Positions 25,194 to 33,800 of a DNA stretch of 64,000 bases are shown piece by piece. The position numbers and the translations under genes are program-made. The stretch covers positions 1 to 64,000 of the forward strand of contig JBEKYD010000005.1 in the NCBI GenBank assembly GCA_049511335.1. Direction: 5' to 3'. Numbering within the stretch: the stretch's first letter is position 1; each line of letters opens with the position of its first letter. The DNA is from JBEKYD01 sp049511335. GTDB taxonomy: Bacteria > Acidobacteriota > Terriglobia > Bryobacterales > Bryobacteraceae. The notes under the pieces are model-generated. The model was not told where the DNA came from and made no database searches. It worked only from the letters and a program-made list of their open reading frames with translations.

Positions 25194-27998
25194 ATGAAGA
25201 CACTAGCAGCGATGAGCGCGCTGGGGCTTCTGGCATCGGGCTTATTTGGCCAGGGGCTGAACCCACCGGGTACGCAAACCAAGGACGACTGGGAGGAAAT
25301 CAATTTCGAATTCAATTCTTCGATTCTATCCGATGGCTATCCGAGCTTGCTTCGCCTGGCCGACCTGTTGAGTCAGCATCGCGACTATCACGTCAAAGTT
25401 ACCGGGAATACGGACTACATCGGGAGTGCCCGTTATAACGACAAACTGGCGATGGCGCGCGCCAACACGGTCAAGGAATTCCTTGTAAAATACGGCGCCA
25501 ATGCGGATCAAGTTTCCACGGCCGGCAACGGCCTTCACGATCCCGAAGTGAATAACCAGACCAAGGAAGGGCGGTTCATGAACCGCCGCGTGGTTCTGGC
25601 GGTCACCGACGGGCAGGGCCGCCTGGTGAAGGAAGGCGGCATCAGCGACATTCTCAAAGCGCTGCAGGACATGGCCAAGAAGCAGCAGGATTGCTGCGAT
25701 GCCATCCTCAAGCGGCTGGATAAGCTCGACGACATCCTGGCGGCGGTCAAGGGACTCGAAGGCGAGAACGGCCGTCTCAAGGGCGAGGAAGAGGATCTGC
25801 GCAATCAGCTCAACGCGCTGAAGGACCAGGTCGCCGGCTTGCCTAAGCCGCTCAGCGGACCGGAGACCACGCAGATCGCCCATAACGAGGCTATGAGCGC
25901 GGTCAACGAAGCGCAGAACCGCAACAAGAAGTACTCCACGGTGGGTCTCAGTGTCGGTCCCAACTTCGGCGCGAATCCCACCGGTCCCAATGGGAACGGC
26001 GCCATCGTCAATCCGGGCGCCTCCACCACCGGTTTCACCACCGGCCCGAACTCCAACCAAGGCCTCCGGGGCAGTGCCACTGTGGATGCCAACGGCCGCA
26101 TCTTCGCTCCCTTCGGCGGCGACGGCACGCACGCCGTGCAGGCCCAAGGCGAATACATGTGGAACTCGCAGGGCCAGGAAGGCCAGTTCGATGTCGGTCT
26201 GCTGAATCGCTGGGGCAACTTCCAGGCCGGCGCGTTTGCCAGCTTTAAGTACTTGAACTACCGCCAGTATCAACAAGGCGGCGCCCTCGGCGAAGGCGCG
26301 TTCCTGATCGACTATATATTTAAAGGCGGACGAATCGGAGTCTTCGGCACCCAGGGCTTCAAGAACACCGCCGTCCTCAACATGCAGGAGCTCTACCCCG
26401 GCGTTTACAACCAGACCTACGCGCGCCTCATCAATCAGTACGGCGTGGATGCGCAGGTTGGCGTTTGGGGTGACGCTTACCTTGAAGGCAATCTCGGTGT
26501 TTTGCATCGCTACGGCCCCGGCGAGGGGTCGACGCCGGGCGGCGAGATCCGCCTGGTCCAACCGATCGTTTCGCGATTGGCCTTTACGGCGGAATACGAC
26601 TACAACGCCTCGCTGGTCGGCACCGGCTCGATGCTGTTGGTCGGCTTGCAGTTGGGCAATTACATCAAGCCGAAAGAATACGCCAGTATCAAGAGCCCCG
26701 TGCCGATGGACGTCCCCCGCATCCGTTACGAATTCCTGACGCGGCGCGTGGGCACCTCGCCGCCCATCGCCGATGCGGGACCGCCCCAGATCGGCGTACC
26801 CGCCGGCACTATCACTCTCAATGGCTCCGGCTCGCACGATCCGCTGGGCGAACCGCTCACATTCAGTTGGAAGCAGATCGGCGGTCCGAGCGTGACGCTG
26901 AACGGCGCCAATACCGCTACTCCGACGTTTACGGCGGCTGCCGGTCAGACCTACGTCTTCGAGTTGACGGTCACCAATACCGACGGCCTATCGGGTTCGG
27001 CTACCACTTCGGTCCAAACCTTGGCCGCCACGGTGCTGACGATTGCGCAATTCTACGCGAATCCCGCCACTGTGAACGCAGGCCAGAGCACGACCCTCCT
27101 CTGGGTGATACAAGGCGCCACTTCGGCTAGCATCTCGCCGAGCGTCGGCAACATCAACCCGAATTCCGGCTCGGTTGCGGTTTCGCCGACCGCCACTACC
27201 ACTTACACCCTGACCGCCACCGGTCCCAGCGGCAGCATCACGCAGGCGGTAACGGTTACGGTGGGCGCGCCGGGTTCGCCGCAGATTGTGCGCTTCGTGG
27301 CCGATCCGAACAGCACGACGGCCGGCAGTTCGGTGACCCTGAGCTGGGCCACCAACAACGCCACTACGGTCAGCATCACTCCCAACGTGGGCACGGTTAC
27401 CGGCAACGGAAGCACGACCGTATCGCCCTCGCAGACTACCACCTACACCCTGACGGCCACTAACTCGGTCGGCTCGGTGACCGCTACGGCAACCGTTACT
27501 GTTACGGGCGCGAGCATTCCATCGATCGTTACCTTCGTGGCAACGCCGCAGAACATCTCGCCCGGCCAGTCCACCAAGCTTTGCTGGCAGGTGAACGGCT
27601 CGACCAATATCTCCATCACACCGAGTGTCGGTTCCAATCTGAACGCTAACGATTGCGCTACCGTCACTCCGTCCACGACAACCACGTACACCTTGACCGC
27701 CATCAACGCCGCCGGACAAGTCCAGGGCAACGTCACGGTCAATGTCGGCCTGGTTCAGATCCTGACGTTCACGGCCAACCCGCCGAACTCCACTTACGCT
27801 GGCAGTCCGGTCGTGCTCTCCTGGACAACCGCCAACGCCACCGCGGTGGTGCTGATTGGCGGCGACCTCGGCCCGACGACGCTGCAACCCAACGGCAGCT
27901 ACACCGTCAACCCGGTCAGCAACGAAACCTATAGTCTGACCGCCTACGGACCTGGAGGACAGACCGTAAGCGTTACGATATCGGTCTTCGTCCGGTAA
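25194..27998 (+). CDS. outer-membrane OmpA-domain, beta-barrel-like and Ig-repeat protein
   Basis: A 934-residue exported protein. The signal peptide is MKTLAAMSALGLLASGLFGQ. Residues ~31-137 are an OmpA/MotB-type peptidoglycan-binding domain placed at the N-terminus (FEFNSSILSDGYPSLLRLAD; NDKLAMARANTVKEFL; FMNRRV). A charged coiled coil follows at ~152-217. Residues ~247-492 are Gly/aromatic-rich alternating strands resembling an outer-membrane barrel. A PKD-like domain (~522-609, ADAGPPQIGVPAGTITLNGSGSH region) and about four Ig-like repeats of ~80 residues (TTTYTLTATGPSG-type endings) complete it. Likely role: envelope anchoring and surface display. GAGGAGAGAAAAGCA before ATG is a good ribosome binding site; a clean terminator follows. 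Confidence 0.85.
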   Translation: MKTLAAMSALGLLASGLFGQGLNPPGTQTKDDWEEINFEFNSSILSDGYPSLLRLADLLSQHRDYHVKVTGNTDYIGSARYNDKLAMARANTVKEFLVKYGANADQVSTAGNGLHDPEVNNQTKEGRFMNRRVVLAVTDGQGRLVKEGGISDILKALQDMAKKQQDCCDAILKRLDKLDDILAAVKGLEGENGRLKGEEEDLRNQLNALKDQVAGLPKPLSGPETTQIAHNEAMSAVNEAQNRNKKYSTVGLSVGPNFGANPTGPNGNGAIVNPGASTTGFTTGPNSNQGLRGSATVDANGRIFAPFGGDGTHAVQAQGEYMWNSQGQEGQFDVGLLNRWGNFQAGAFASFKYLNYRQYQQGGALGEGAFLIDYIFKGGRIGVFGTQGFKNTAVLNMQELYPGVYNQTYARLINQYGVDAQVGVWGDAYLEGNLGVLHRYGPGEGSTPGGEIRLVQPIVSRLAFTAEYDYNASLVGTGSMLLVGLQLGNYIKPKEYASIKSPVPMDVPRIRYEFLTRRVGTSPPIADAGPPQIGVPAGTITLNGSGSHDPLGEPLTFSWKQIGGPSVTLNGANTATPTFTAAAGQTYVFELTVTNTDGLSGSATTSVQTLAATVLTIAQFYANPATVNAGQSTTLLWVIQGATSASISPSVGNINPNSGSVAVSPTATTTYTLTATGPSGSITQAVTVTVGAPGSPQIVRFVADPNSTTAGSSVTLSWATNNATTVSITPNVGTVTGNGSTTVSPSQTTTYTLTATNSVGSVTATATVTVTGASIPSIVTFVATPQNISPGQSTKLCWQVNGSTNISITPSVGSNLNANDCATVTPSTTTTYTLTAINAAGQVQGNVTVNVGLVQILTFTANPPNSTYAGSPVVLSWTTANATAVVLIGGDLGPTTLQPNGSYTVNPVSNETYSLTAYGPGGQTVSVTISVFVR

Positions 27999-28026
27999 TC
28001 CAGACCCTGTATCCGAAGCACCAATA

Positions 28027-28056
28027 CCGGGCGGCCAAAAGCCGCCCGGTTTTTTG
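28027..28056 (+). terminator. rho-independent terminator of the OmpA-like gene
   Basis: Perfect 9-bp stem CCGGGCGGC/GCCGCCCGG with a 5-base loop followed by six T residues, 29 bp after the stop codon. Confidence 0.92.
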
Positions 28057-28091
28057 TGTGCCATCGACAGCCATGGAAACAATTTTTCTTT

Positions 28092-28484
28092 ATGGGAGAC
28101 CTTGTGGACCGCGCGGAGAGTGAGAACGTGGCGCTGATCCGGCGCTTCCTCGAGGCATGTGTCCGGGCAGATCCGGATGAGTTTGCCGGCTACTTCACCG
28201 AGGATGCCATCTGGTGGAATGCGCCCTGGGAACCTGTCGAGGGGCGTGAGGCCATTCGCGAGACGCTGCGCCGCGGAGCAGATCGCATGATTGCGCTGCC
28301 CTGGGAGATACGGCACATTGTGGCGGATGGCGACATTGTGATGGTAGAGCGGGTGGACAATTTTCAGGTGGGAGAGAAGCGCGCCAGAGTTCCCTCGATG
28401 GGCATCTTCGAGCTGCGCCACGGAAAGATCGCCGCATGGCGCGATTACTGGGACTTGCAACAGTTCGAGCGCCAGCTTGGCTGA
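28092..28484 (+). CDS. SnoaL-like / limonene-epoxide-hydrolase-fold protein
   Basis: A 130-residue NTF2-like cone-fold protein: VALIRRFLEACVRADPDEFA then YFTEDAIWWNAPWEPVEGRE, and the end strand GIFELRHGKIAAWRDYWDLQ. The pattern matches limonene-1,2-epoxide hydrolase/SnoaL-like ketosteroid-isomerase relatives, including the W-R-D-Y-W-D segment seen in that group. A substrate cannot be named. I use the ATG (MGDLVDRAES); the longer GTG start would begin inside the terminator. It converges on alkB with 12 bp between stops. Confidence 0.8.
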   Translation: MGDLVDRAESENVALIRRFLEACVRADPDEFAGYFTEDAIWWNAPWEPVEGREAIRETLRRGADRMIALPWEIRHIVADGDIVMVERVDNFQVGEKRARVPSMGIFELRHGKIAAWRDYWDLQQFERQLG

Positions 28485-28496
28485 AGGCCAAGCGCA

Positions 28497-29141
28497 TCAG
28501 AAAACCTTTCGGAAAGTAAGATTGATGCGGGCGGCGCCGGTCAGCGGATGCTGGCCGTCTTTTAAGGGGGCGACGCCGTGATAGACGAAGCGGGCGGGAC
28601 CGCCCCAGACGGCGACGTCGCCCGTTTCGACGCGCAGGCGGAGCACCGGATCCGAGCGTCGTTTGCCGCCCCACAGGAATACGGCGGGGAGGCCCAGGGA
28701 GACCGAAACGATGGGAGCCCAGGCGTCGTTTTCGTCGCGGTTGTGAAGGCCCAGTTTGGCGCCCGCCAGGTAGCGGTTGATCAGGCAAGCGTGGGGATCG
28801 TAATGCGGAAAACCGGCCTCGGCGGCGGCGCGCAGGGCGAGATCGAGAAACGCGGCGGGCATGGCAGGCCAGGGCCGGTGGGTATCGGGGTCGACAGGAT
28901 CGTAGCGGTATCCGGAGCGATCGGAAACCCAGCCGACACGGCCGCAGTTGGTCATGGCGACAGACATGGTATAACCGCCTGGCGTGACCAAGTGGCGAAA
29001 GGGCGCGGCCTGGGCGACGCGCGCCACTTCTTCGACCAGCGCGGGTGCTTCGGAGCTGGCGAAGCCGCGCAACAGGACCGCGCCCTCTTCGAGCGGCAGG
29101 TTCGCGCGTGGAAGCGATTCGCCGTCGAACAGAGGAGTCAC
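28497..29141 (-). CDS. alkB: AlkB-type 2-oxoglutarate/Fe(II) dioxygenase with altered metal motif
   Basis: A 214-residue protein clearly homologous to E. coli AlkB, which oxidatively removes 1-methyladenine and 3-methylcytosine lesions from DNA. Conserved segments include WVSDRSGYRYDPVDP, IVSVSLGLPAVFLWGG, GDVAVWGGPARFVYHGVAPL with the distal metal His188, and INLTFR with the 2-oxoglutarate-binding arginines R205/R211. The usual HxD pair (H-Q-D in E. coli) reads LGLHNRDEND here: one residue appears missing, so the aspartate is three rather than two positions after H133. Activity is therefore uncertain. The start ATG overlaps the stop of hslR (ATGA). Confidence 0.88.
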   Translation of the reverse strand: MTPLFDGESLPRANLPLEEGAVLLRGFASSEAPALVEEVARVAQAAPFRHLVTPGGYTMSVAMTNCGRVGWVSDRSGYRYDPVDPDTHRPWPAMPAAFLDLALRAAAEAGFPHYDPHACLINRYLAGAKLGLHNRDENDAWAPIVSVSLGLPAVFLWGGKRRSDPVLRLRVETGDVAVWGGPARFVYHGVAPLKDGQHPLTGAARINLTFRKVF

Positions 29142-29509
29142 CCTCTACCCCGAACCCGGTCGATTACGCGCCGATCGCGTTTCGAGGGCTTGCCTTGCCG
29201 CCACGTGTCAAACCGCGGCTCGGCTTTGCGTTCTTCGGCCAGTTTCAGCCGCAATTCCCGGCTTGCCTCGGTTTCGTGGTAGAGCGTTTGCGCAACCGGG
29301 GCCGGGCCGCGGATCTCGCTGAGGGCCAAGACCTCGACCTCGAAATCGCCGCCCTCGTTCTTCACTTGCAACAGGTCGCCGATGCGGACCTCGCGCGCGG
29401 CCTTGGCCGGTTGCCCGTTGGAGTGAATCCTGCCGAGCTCGCAAGCCCGCCCGGCAAGGGAGCGCGTTTTGAAGAAACGGGCGGCCCAGAGCCACTTGTC
29501 CATTCTCAC
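29138..29509 (-). CDS. hslR: Hsp15-like S4-domain RNA-binding protein
   Basis: A 123-residue protein beginning MRMDKWLWAARFFKTRSLAG, the diagnostic N-terminus of the S4 domain in Hsp15. GRIHSNGQPAKAAREVRIGD completes the S4 fold, and a basic C-terminal helix (ERKAEPRFDTWRQGKPSKRD) follows. Hsp15 binds 50S subunits carrying stranded peptidyl-tRNA after heat shock and helps recycle them. GTG start is chosen because it fits the family N-terminus. It is the first gene of a two-gene unit with alkB, coupled by a 4-bp overlap. Confidence 0.88.
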   Translation of the reverse strand: MRMDKWLWAARFFKTRSLAGRACELGRIHSNGQPAKAAREVRIGDLLQVKNEGGDFEVEVLALSEIRGPAPVAQTLYHETEASRELRLKLAEERKAEPRFDTWRQGKPSKRDRRVIDRVRGRG

Positions 29510-29603
29510 GCGGGTGATCCTCTCATTCTTTTACCACGGCGGGAGCATGAATTGTTGCAATCGTGATACACCCCCTTGTGCCCGCATCAGCACCGAGCGC
29601 CAG

Positions 29604-29685
29604 AGGTGGGACAGACCATCGTTTTTCGTGGTCTGTCAGGCCGCAACCGACGACAGACGACAAAAAACGATCATCTGTCCCACCC
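29604..29685 (-). repeat. REPIN-like hairpin repeat, copy B
   Basis: In inverted orientation relative to the other copies: the plus strand begins AGGTGGGACAGACCATCGTT and ends CGATCATCTGTCCCACC. The two half-hairpins and GC-rich centre (TTGCGGCC on the minus strand) are conserved. It lies between modA and hslR. Confidence 0.8.
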
Positions 29686-29693
29686 GGGTCAGC

Positions 29694-30506
29694 TTATCTT
29701 CCCGGCGAGCCCCGGCGCGGCAGCGAGAAGCCGTACTGAGTGAGGATGGCGCGGGCCTGCGGGCCCATCATCCAGGCGCGGAATTGGGTGGCGGCGCGTG
29801 ACCCCTTGGCACGGGAGAGAATCACGCCGCATTGCTCGATTGGCGGGTAAGAGGCGGGCGGCACCTCCCAGGAACGTCCTTTGCCGCGGGCGGCCGGCGC
29901 CACTGCTAGAGACTCGGCTACCAGGCCGGCTTCGGCCGCGCCGCTTTCTACAAACTCGAAGGTCTGCGCGATGTTTTCCCCGATCACTAGTTTGGGAGCG
30001 ATCCGATCGTAAACGCCCAGCGAGCGCAACGCGGCTTCAGCGGCGCGGCCATAGGGGGCGTGCCGCGGGTTGGCCATGGCCACGTGGTGGACGGACGGCT
30101 CTTCCAGGGCATGAATTCCCAGCCGGTCGAGATCGAGCGGCGATTGGGCCGGCACCCAGAGCACAATGCGGCCAGTGCCATACACGAACAGCGAACCGGC
30201 CACGGCTGCTCCCTCCGCCACCAGGCGCCTGGGATATTCCACGTCGGCTGAGAGAAAGACATCAAATGGCGCGCCATTGCGGATCTGGGAATAGTAATTC
30301 CCCGACGAGCCATAAGCCGGTGTGAGCATGATTTCGGGACGGGTGGCGTGGAAGCGCTGCTGGAGGGCGGGGAAGGCAAAGCGCAGGTCGGCGGCGGCGG
30401 CGATATTGAGGTTCGCTGGACGCGTAGGCCGGGCGCAGGCGGCGAGTAAGATAAGAACCGCAGAGGCCGCGAATCGGTCGCGAAAACCAGATATCGTCTT
30501 GCGCAA
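29694..30506 (-). CDS. modA: periplasmic molybdate-binding protein ModA
   Basis: About 270 residues from a TTG start giving MRKTISGFRDRF and a lipoprotein-type signal ending LLAACARP. The mature protein is a type II periplasmic binding protein: LNIAAAADLRFAFPALQQRF, AYGSSGNYYSQIRNGAPFDV and FLSADVEYPRRL are ModA-type oxyanion-binding segments, with ANPRHAPYGRAAEAAL and VIGENIAQTFEFV later. It binds molybdate or tungstate for the ModBC transporter, but no modB or modC is next to it. The frame stays open upstream, so the start is uncertain. A truncated regulator-like gene lies divergently upstream. Confidence 0.87.
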   Translation of the reverse strand: MRKTISGFRDRFAASAVLILLAACARPTRPANLNIAAAADLRFAFPALQQRFHATRPEIMLTPAYGSSGNYYSQIRNGAPFDVFLSADVEYPRRLVAEGAAVAGSLFVYGTGRIVLWVPAQSPLDLDRLGIHALEEPSVHHVAMANPRHAPYGRAAEAALRSLGVYDRIAPKLVIGENIAQTFEFVESGAAEAGLVAESLAVAPAARGKGRSWEVPPASYPPIEQCGVILSRAKGSRAATQFRAWMMGPQARAILTQYGFSLPRRGSPGR

Positions 30507-30565
30507 GCGACCATGATAACAACCGGCGCAAGAGTGATTCTGAATGGTTTCTTCCAAATCTCGAG

Positions 30566-30820
30566 ATGCGGAAAGCGGCCACGACTCAGACAAGCCGCGC
30601 GACGGATTGCTGCATCGCCACGCGCTCGGCGGCGCGCGCCTTCGGGCTCGACTTTGTGCCGCTCGAAAGCAACCGCTACGACCTGGTGCTGCGGGCCGAA
30701 GACCTGCAAACGGCCGCGGTCGAGCGCTTTTTTGAGACGCTGGCGCAATCCGCCGTGCGCCGGGAACTGGAAACGCTGTGCGGTTACGACACGCGCGAAA
30801 CCGGCCGGCGGCTGGTGTGA
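30566..30820 (+). pseudogene. 5'-truncated COG1910-type molybdate regulator/binding-domain gene
   Basis: The conceptual product ends ATDCCIATRSAARAFGLDFV then PLESNRYDLVLRAEDLQTAA and a helical tail ending ETLCGYDTRETGRRL. This matches the last ~70 residues of the PBP-like domain found in ModE-type helix-turn-helix regulators (COG1910). The first two thirds, including any DNA-binding domain, are missing; homology starts near 30602, and the eleven residues before it look like junction sequence. It is divergent from modA, the usual position of such regulators. Most likely a deletion remnant; a functional 84-residue protein is less likely. Confidence 0.6.
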
Positions 30821-30875
30821 TGAGATTCACTCTCAGCCGCGTCAACTGACGACTGATAACTGACAACTGTTAACT

Positions 30876-33800
30876 TCAATGCACCTGGACCGTCACGCCG
30901 GCCTGCGTCGTATAGGTCGTACCGCTCGAACTCAGCGTGATAAGGAGAGGTTGCGCGCCCGCCGTGAGGCCGGTCGGAATCTGCAAGTTGACCTGCATGA
31001 CTCCCTCCACGTCTCCCGGCGCCGAACCCTGGTACTTCACCGCCGCGGGAAGGCCGCCTACTGTGGCGGTCGCCAGCAAGGCGATGGTCTTCAGGCCGGA
31101 CCCGTTGGTGGGAATGACTCCGCCTGTGACGCCGGCCGGCGAAGTGTTGCCGGTACCGCTCAAATATACGGCGATGACGTCGCCCGCCGAAGCTGGCTGG
31201 CTCGGTCCATTTACGGTGCCGTTTTGGTTCACAATGGCTCCCGGACCGGTGCCCTGCTGGTTTTGGGTATAAATGCCGGGAACGGCGTTGGACACGTTAT
31301 AGGTAAGCGGCGCCGATTTAACACCCAGGTAAGTCACCTGCAGAACGGTGGTGGGACGTCCGCCAATTTCAAACGGCACCATCACGCTGGTTTGATTGGC
31401 ACTGACGTAGATGATCGGCGCTGGAGTGCCGTCGAAGGTCACTTGCGTGTTGGAAACCGTAGTGGCCACCGAACCGCCCGAAGTCAATTGCAAACCGGCC
31501 AAGGTGGCAGGCCCGATTCCCGTTCCGAATATCACGATGTTTTCTCCGGGGGCCACGGAGCCGGTAGCGTAACTTCCGGCGTTCGCCACGCCTCCAATGG
31601 CAGGCGTAGGCACCGCCGCCACCGTCAGATTCACCGTAAGGGCCGTTGTCTGAGTGGAGGCTGTGGAACTGACAGTGACCGTGGCGGAGTAAGTGCTGGC
31701 GGCCAGCCCGTTGGTTACGATGCTGAACGAAAGCGTAGCCGGCGTGGTGCCGCTGGTTGGCGTTACCTGCAGCCACGCGCCGCCATCGGTCGTCTTAATA
31801 GATACGGTAAAGGGGGCCGACCCTCCGCTGGAGGTGACCGACGCCGTCTGCGCCGCCGGAGCGGAGGCATTCAGCACATAGTTGAATGGAAGGCTTGAAG
31901 GCGTCACCGCCAGAGACTGCGCCGGCACCACAGTTAGCGTAACGGGAATCGTGATCGGACTGCCCGTGGCGCCATTCGCCGTAATGGTGACGCTGCCCGT
32001 GTATCCGCCGGTGGCCAGTGCCGCGCTGCTCGCCGAAACGGTCACGTTCCCGCCGCTATAGGTTGCGCTCAGCCAATTCGCGGAAGAACCACTGGCCATG
32101 GCTACCGAAAGGGTATAAGCCAGCGAGCTGGGTGTAGTGGTTACCGTCACCTGCTGCGTTGCCGGTGTAGGCGTTCCAGCCGCTTCCGTGAAGGAAAGTG
32201 AGGTAGGCGAGGCCGAAATGGAGCCGGCGGTCAACGTAAGGGTGACGGGCACGTTCACAGCCGCTGTATTTGGCGCCGAAACCGTCACCGAACCGCTGTA
32301 AGTTCCGACGGGCAGGTTGGCGGTGCTGGCGCTCACCGTCAAGGTGGCCGGCGTCGTGCCCGTGGTGGGAGTTACGGCAAGCCAGGACGGAATCATAGCA
32401 GGTGACTGGGTAATGGTGGCAACGGCCGTGTAATTGACCGGGTTGCCGTTAGTGGTGAGCTGGAACGTTGTCGAGGCCGGCGCCGGCCCTCCCGCGATCC
32501 CGGTGAAGGAAAGAGAGGTAGGATTGGCGGATAGAACCGCGGACGTCACCTGGAACGTGACGGGGATTGTCACCGGGCTGTTGGCCACCGCGGCGCTTCC
32601 CGTCGCGGTAACGGTGATGGTGCCGGCATAGGTGCCGGCCGAAAGCAGACCCGGGATCACGGACACGGTCACCACATTCGAACCGGAAACCGTGGAGCCG
32701 GTCAATGGCGCCACAAACAGCCAACTGTTGCCGCCGGTCGCGGTGGCAAATATCACGCTGTAGTTGAGCGTCGCGCCGGGATCCGTGCTGGACAGCGTAA
32801 TAGTCTGTGCCGCGGGTGTCGCGCCGCTCTGCTGGGCTGTAAAGCTGAGGGACTGCGCGCTGGTCACAAGCAGCGGATTGCTACTCACATAGAGAGTCAC
32901 TGGAATGGTGATGGGGCTGCCCGGAGCTGCCGCGCCGGTGGCGGCGTTGGTCACGTTTATCGTAATCGTCCCCGCACAGGTTCCCGAAGTCAGGCCGGTA
33001 GTGGTGACGCTGGCTGAGAAACTGCCAGCCGTGTTCCCGCTGACGCTGCCGCTGGCGTTGCCGCTCAAAGTCAACCATGCGCCTCCGCATTGGGTGGAAG
33101 CCGCCGTGGCGCTGTAATTGAGCGCAGCGCCGGTGCTGGAGGTGATCGACACGTTTTGCGCCGCCGGCTGCGACTTACCTATCTCATAGACGAATGAAAT
33201 CGCCTGTGGAGTATACACGGGCACCGCGTCGTTGGCCACCGTGAGCACTACCGGAATGTTTTGCGCTCCATTCCCCGCGCCGCTGGGTGTCACCGTAATC
33301 GTTCCGTTATAAGTGCCCACAGGCAGCCCCGCGGGATTCACCGATACCGAAAACGGCGTGCCCGTGACGGTGCTGGTGGGAGTAACCGCGAGCCAGCCCC
33401 CGCCGGTCGTGGTCCAAGTGATCGTAATCGGCAATTGCCCGGTAGCGGAACTGGGCGCAACCGCGGTGGAAACGGCCGTCACGCTCTGCGCCGCGGGCGT
33501 CGAGCCGTTCAATTCATACAAGAAACTCAGAGTGTTCGAAGGCACGCTCAGCAGCGGCGAATTAGAAACCAGCAGCGCCACCGGAATATTCGGCGTTGCG
33601 ATGACCGCAGCGGGCGTGGCGATGTTCAAGTTGCCCGTATAAGTAAATCCGGGTGTAAGGGTATCGGCTGTGTTGTAACTGATGGTGACTTGCACACTAC
33701 CCCCGCCAGGGATGGTGCCGCTCGAAGGATTCACCAGAATCCAGTCCTGGCCGGAAGGATTTGGATTTACCGATGGAACGATCGAGTACGACTGCGTCGC

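Noticed and set aside
26988..28460. A 490-codon minus-strand frame through the Ig repeats
   Set aside because: Antisense to a well-supported exported protein and across its terminator; repetitive composition keeps the frame open.
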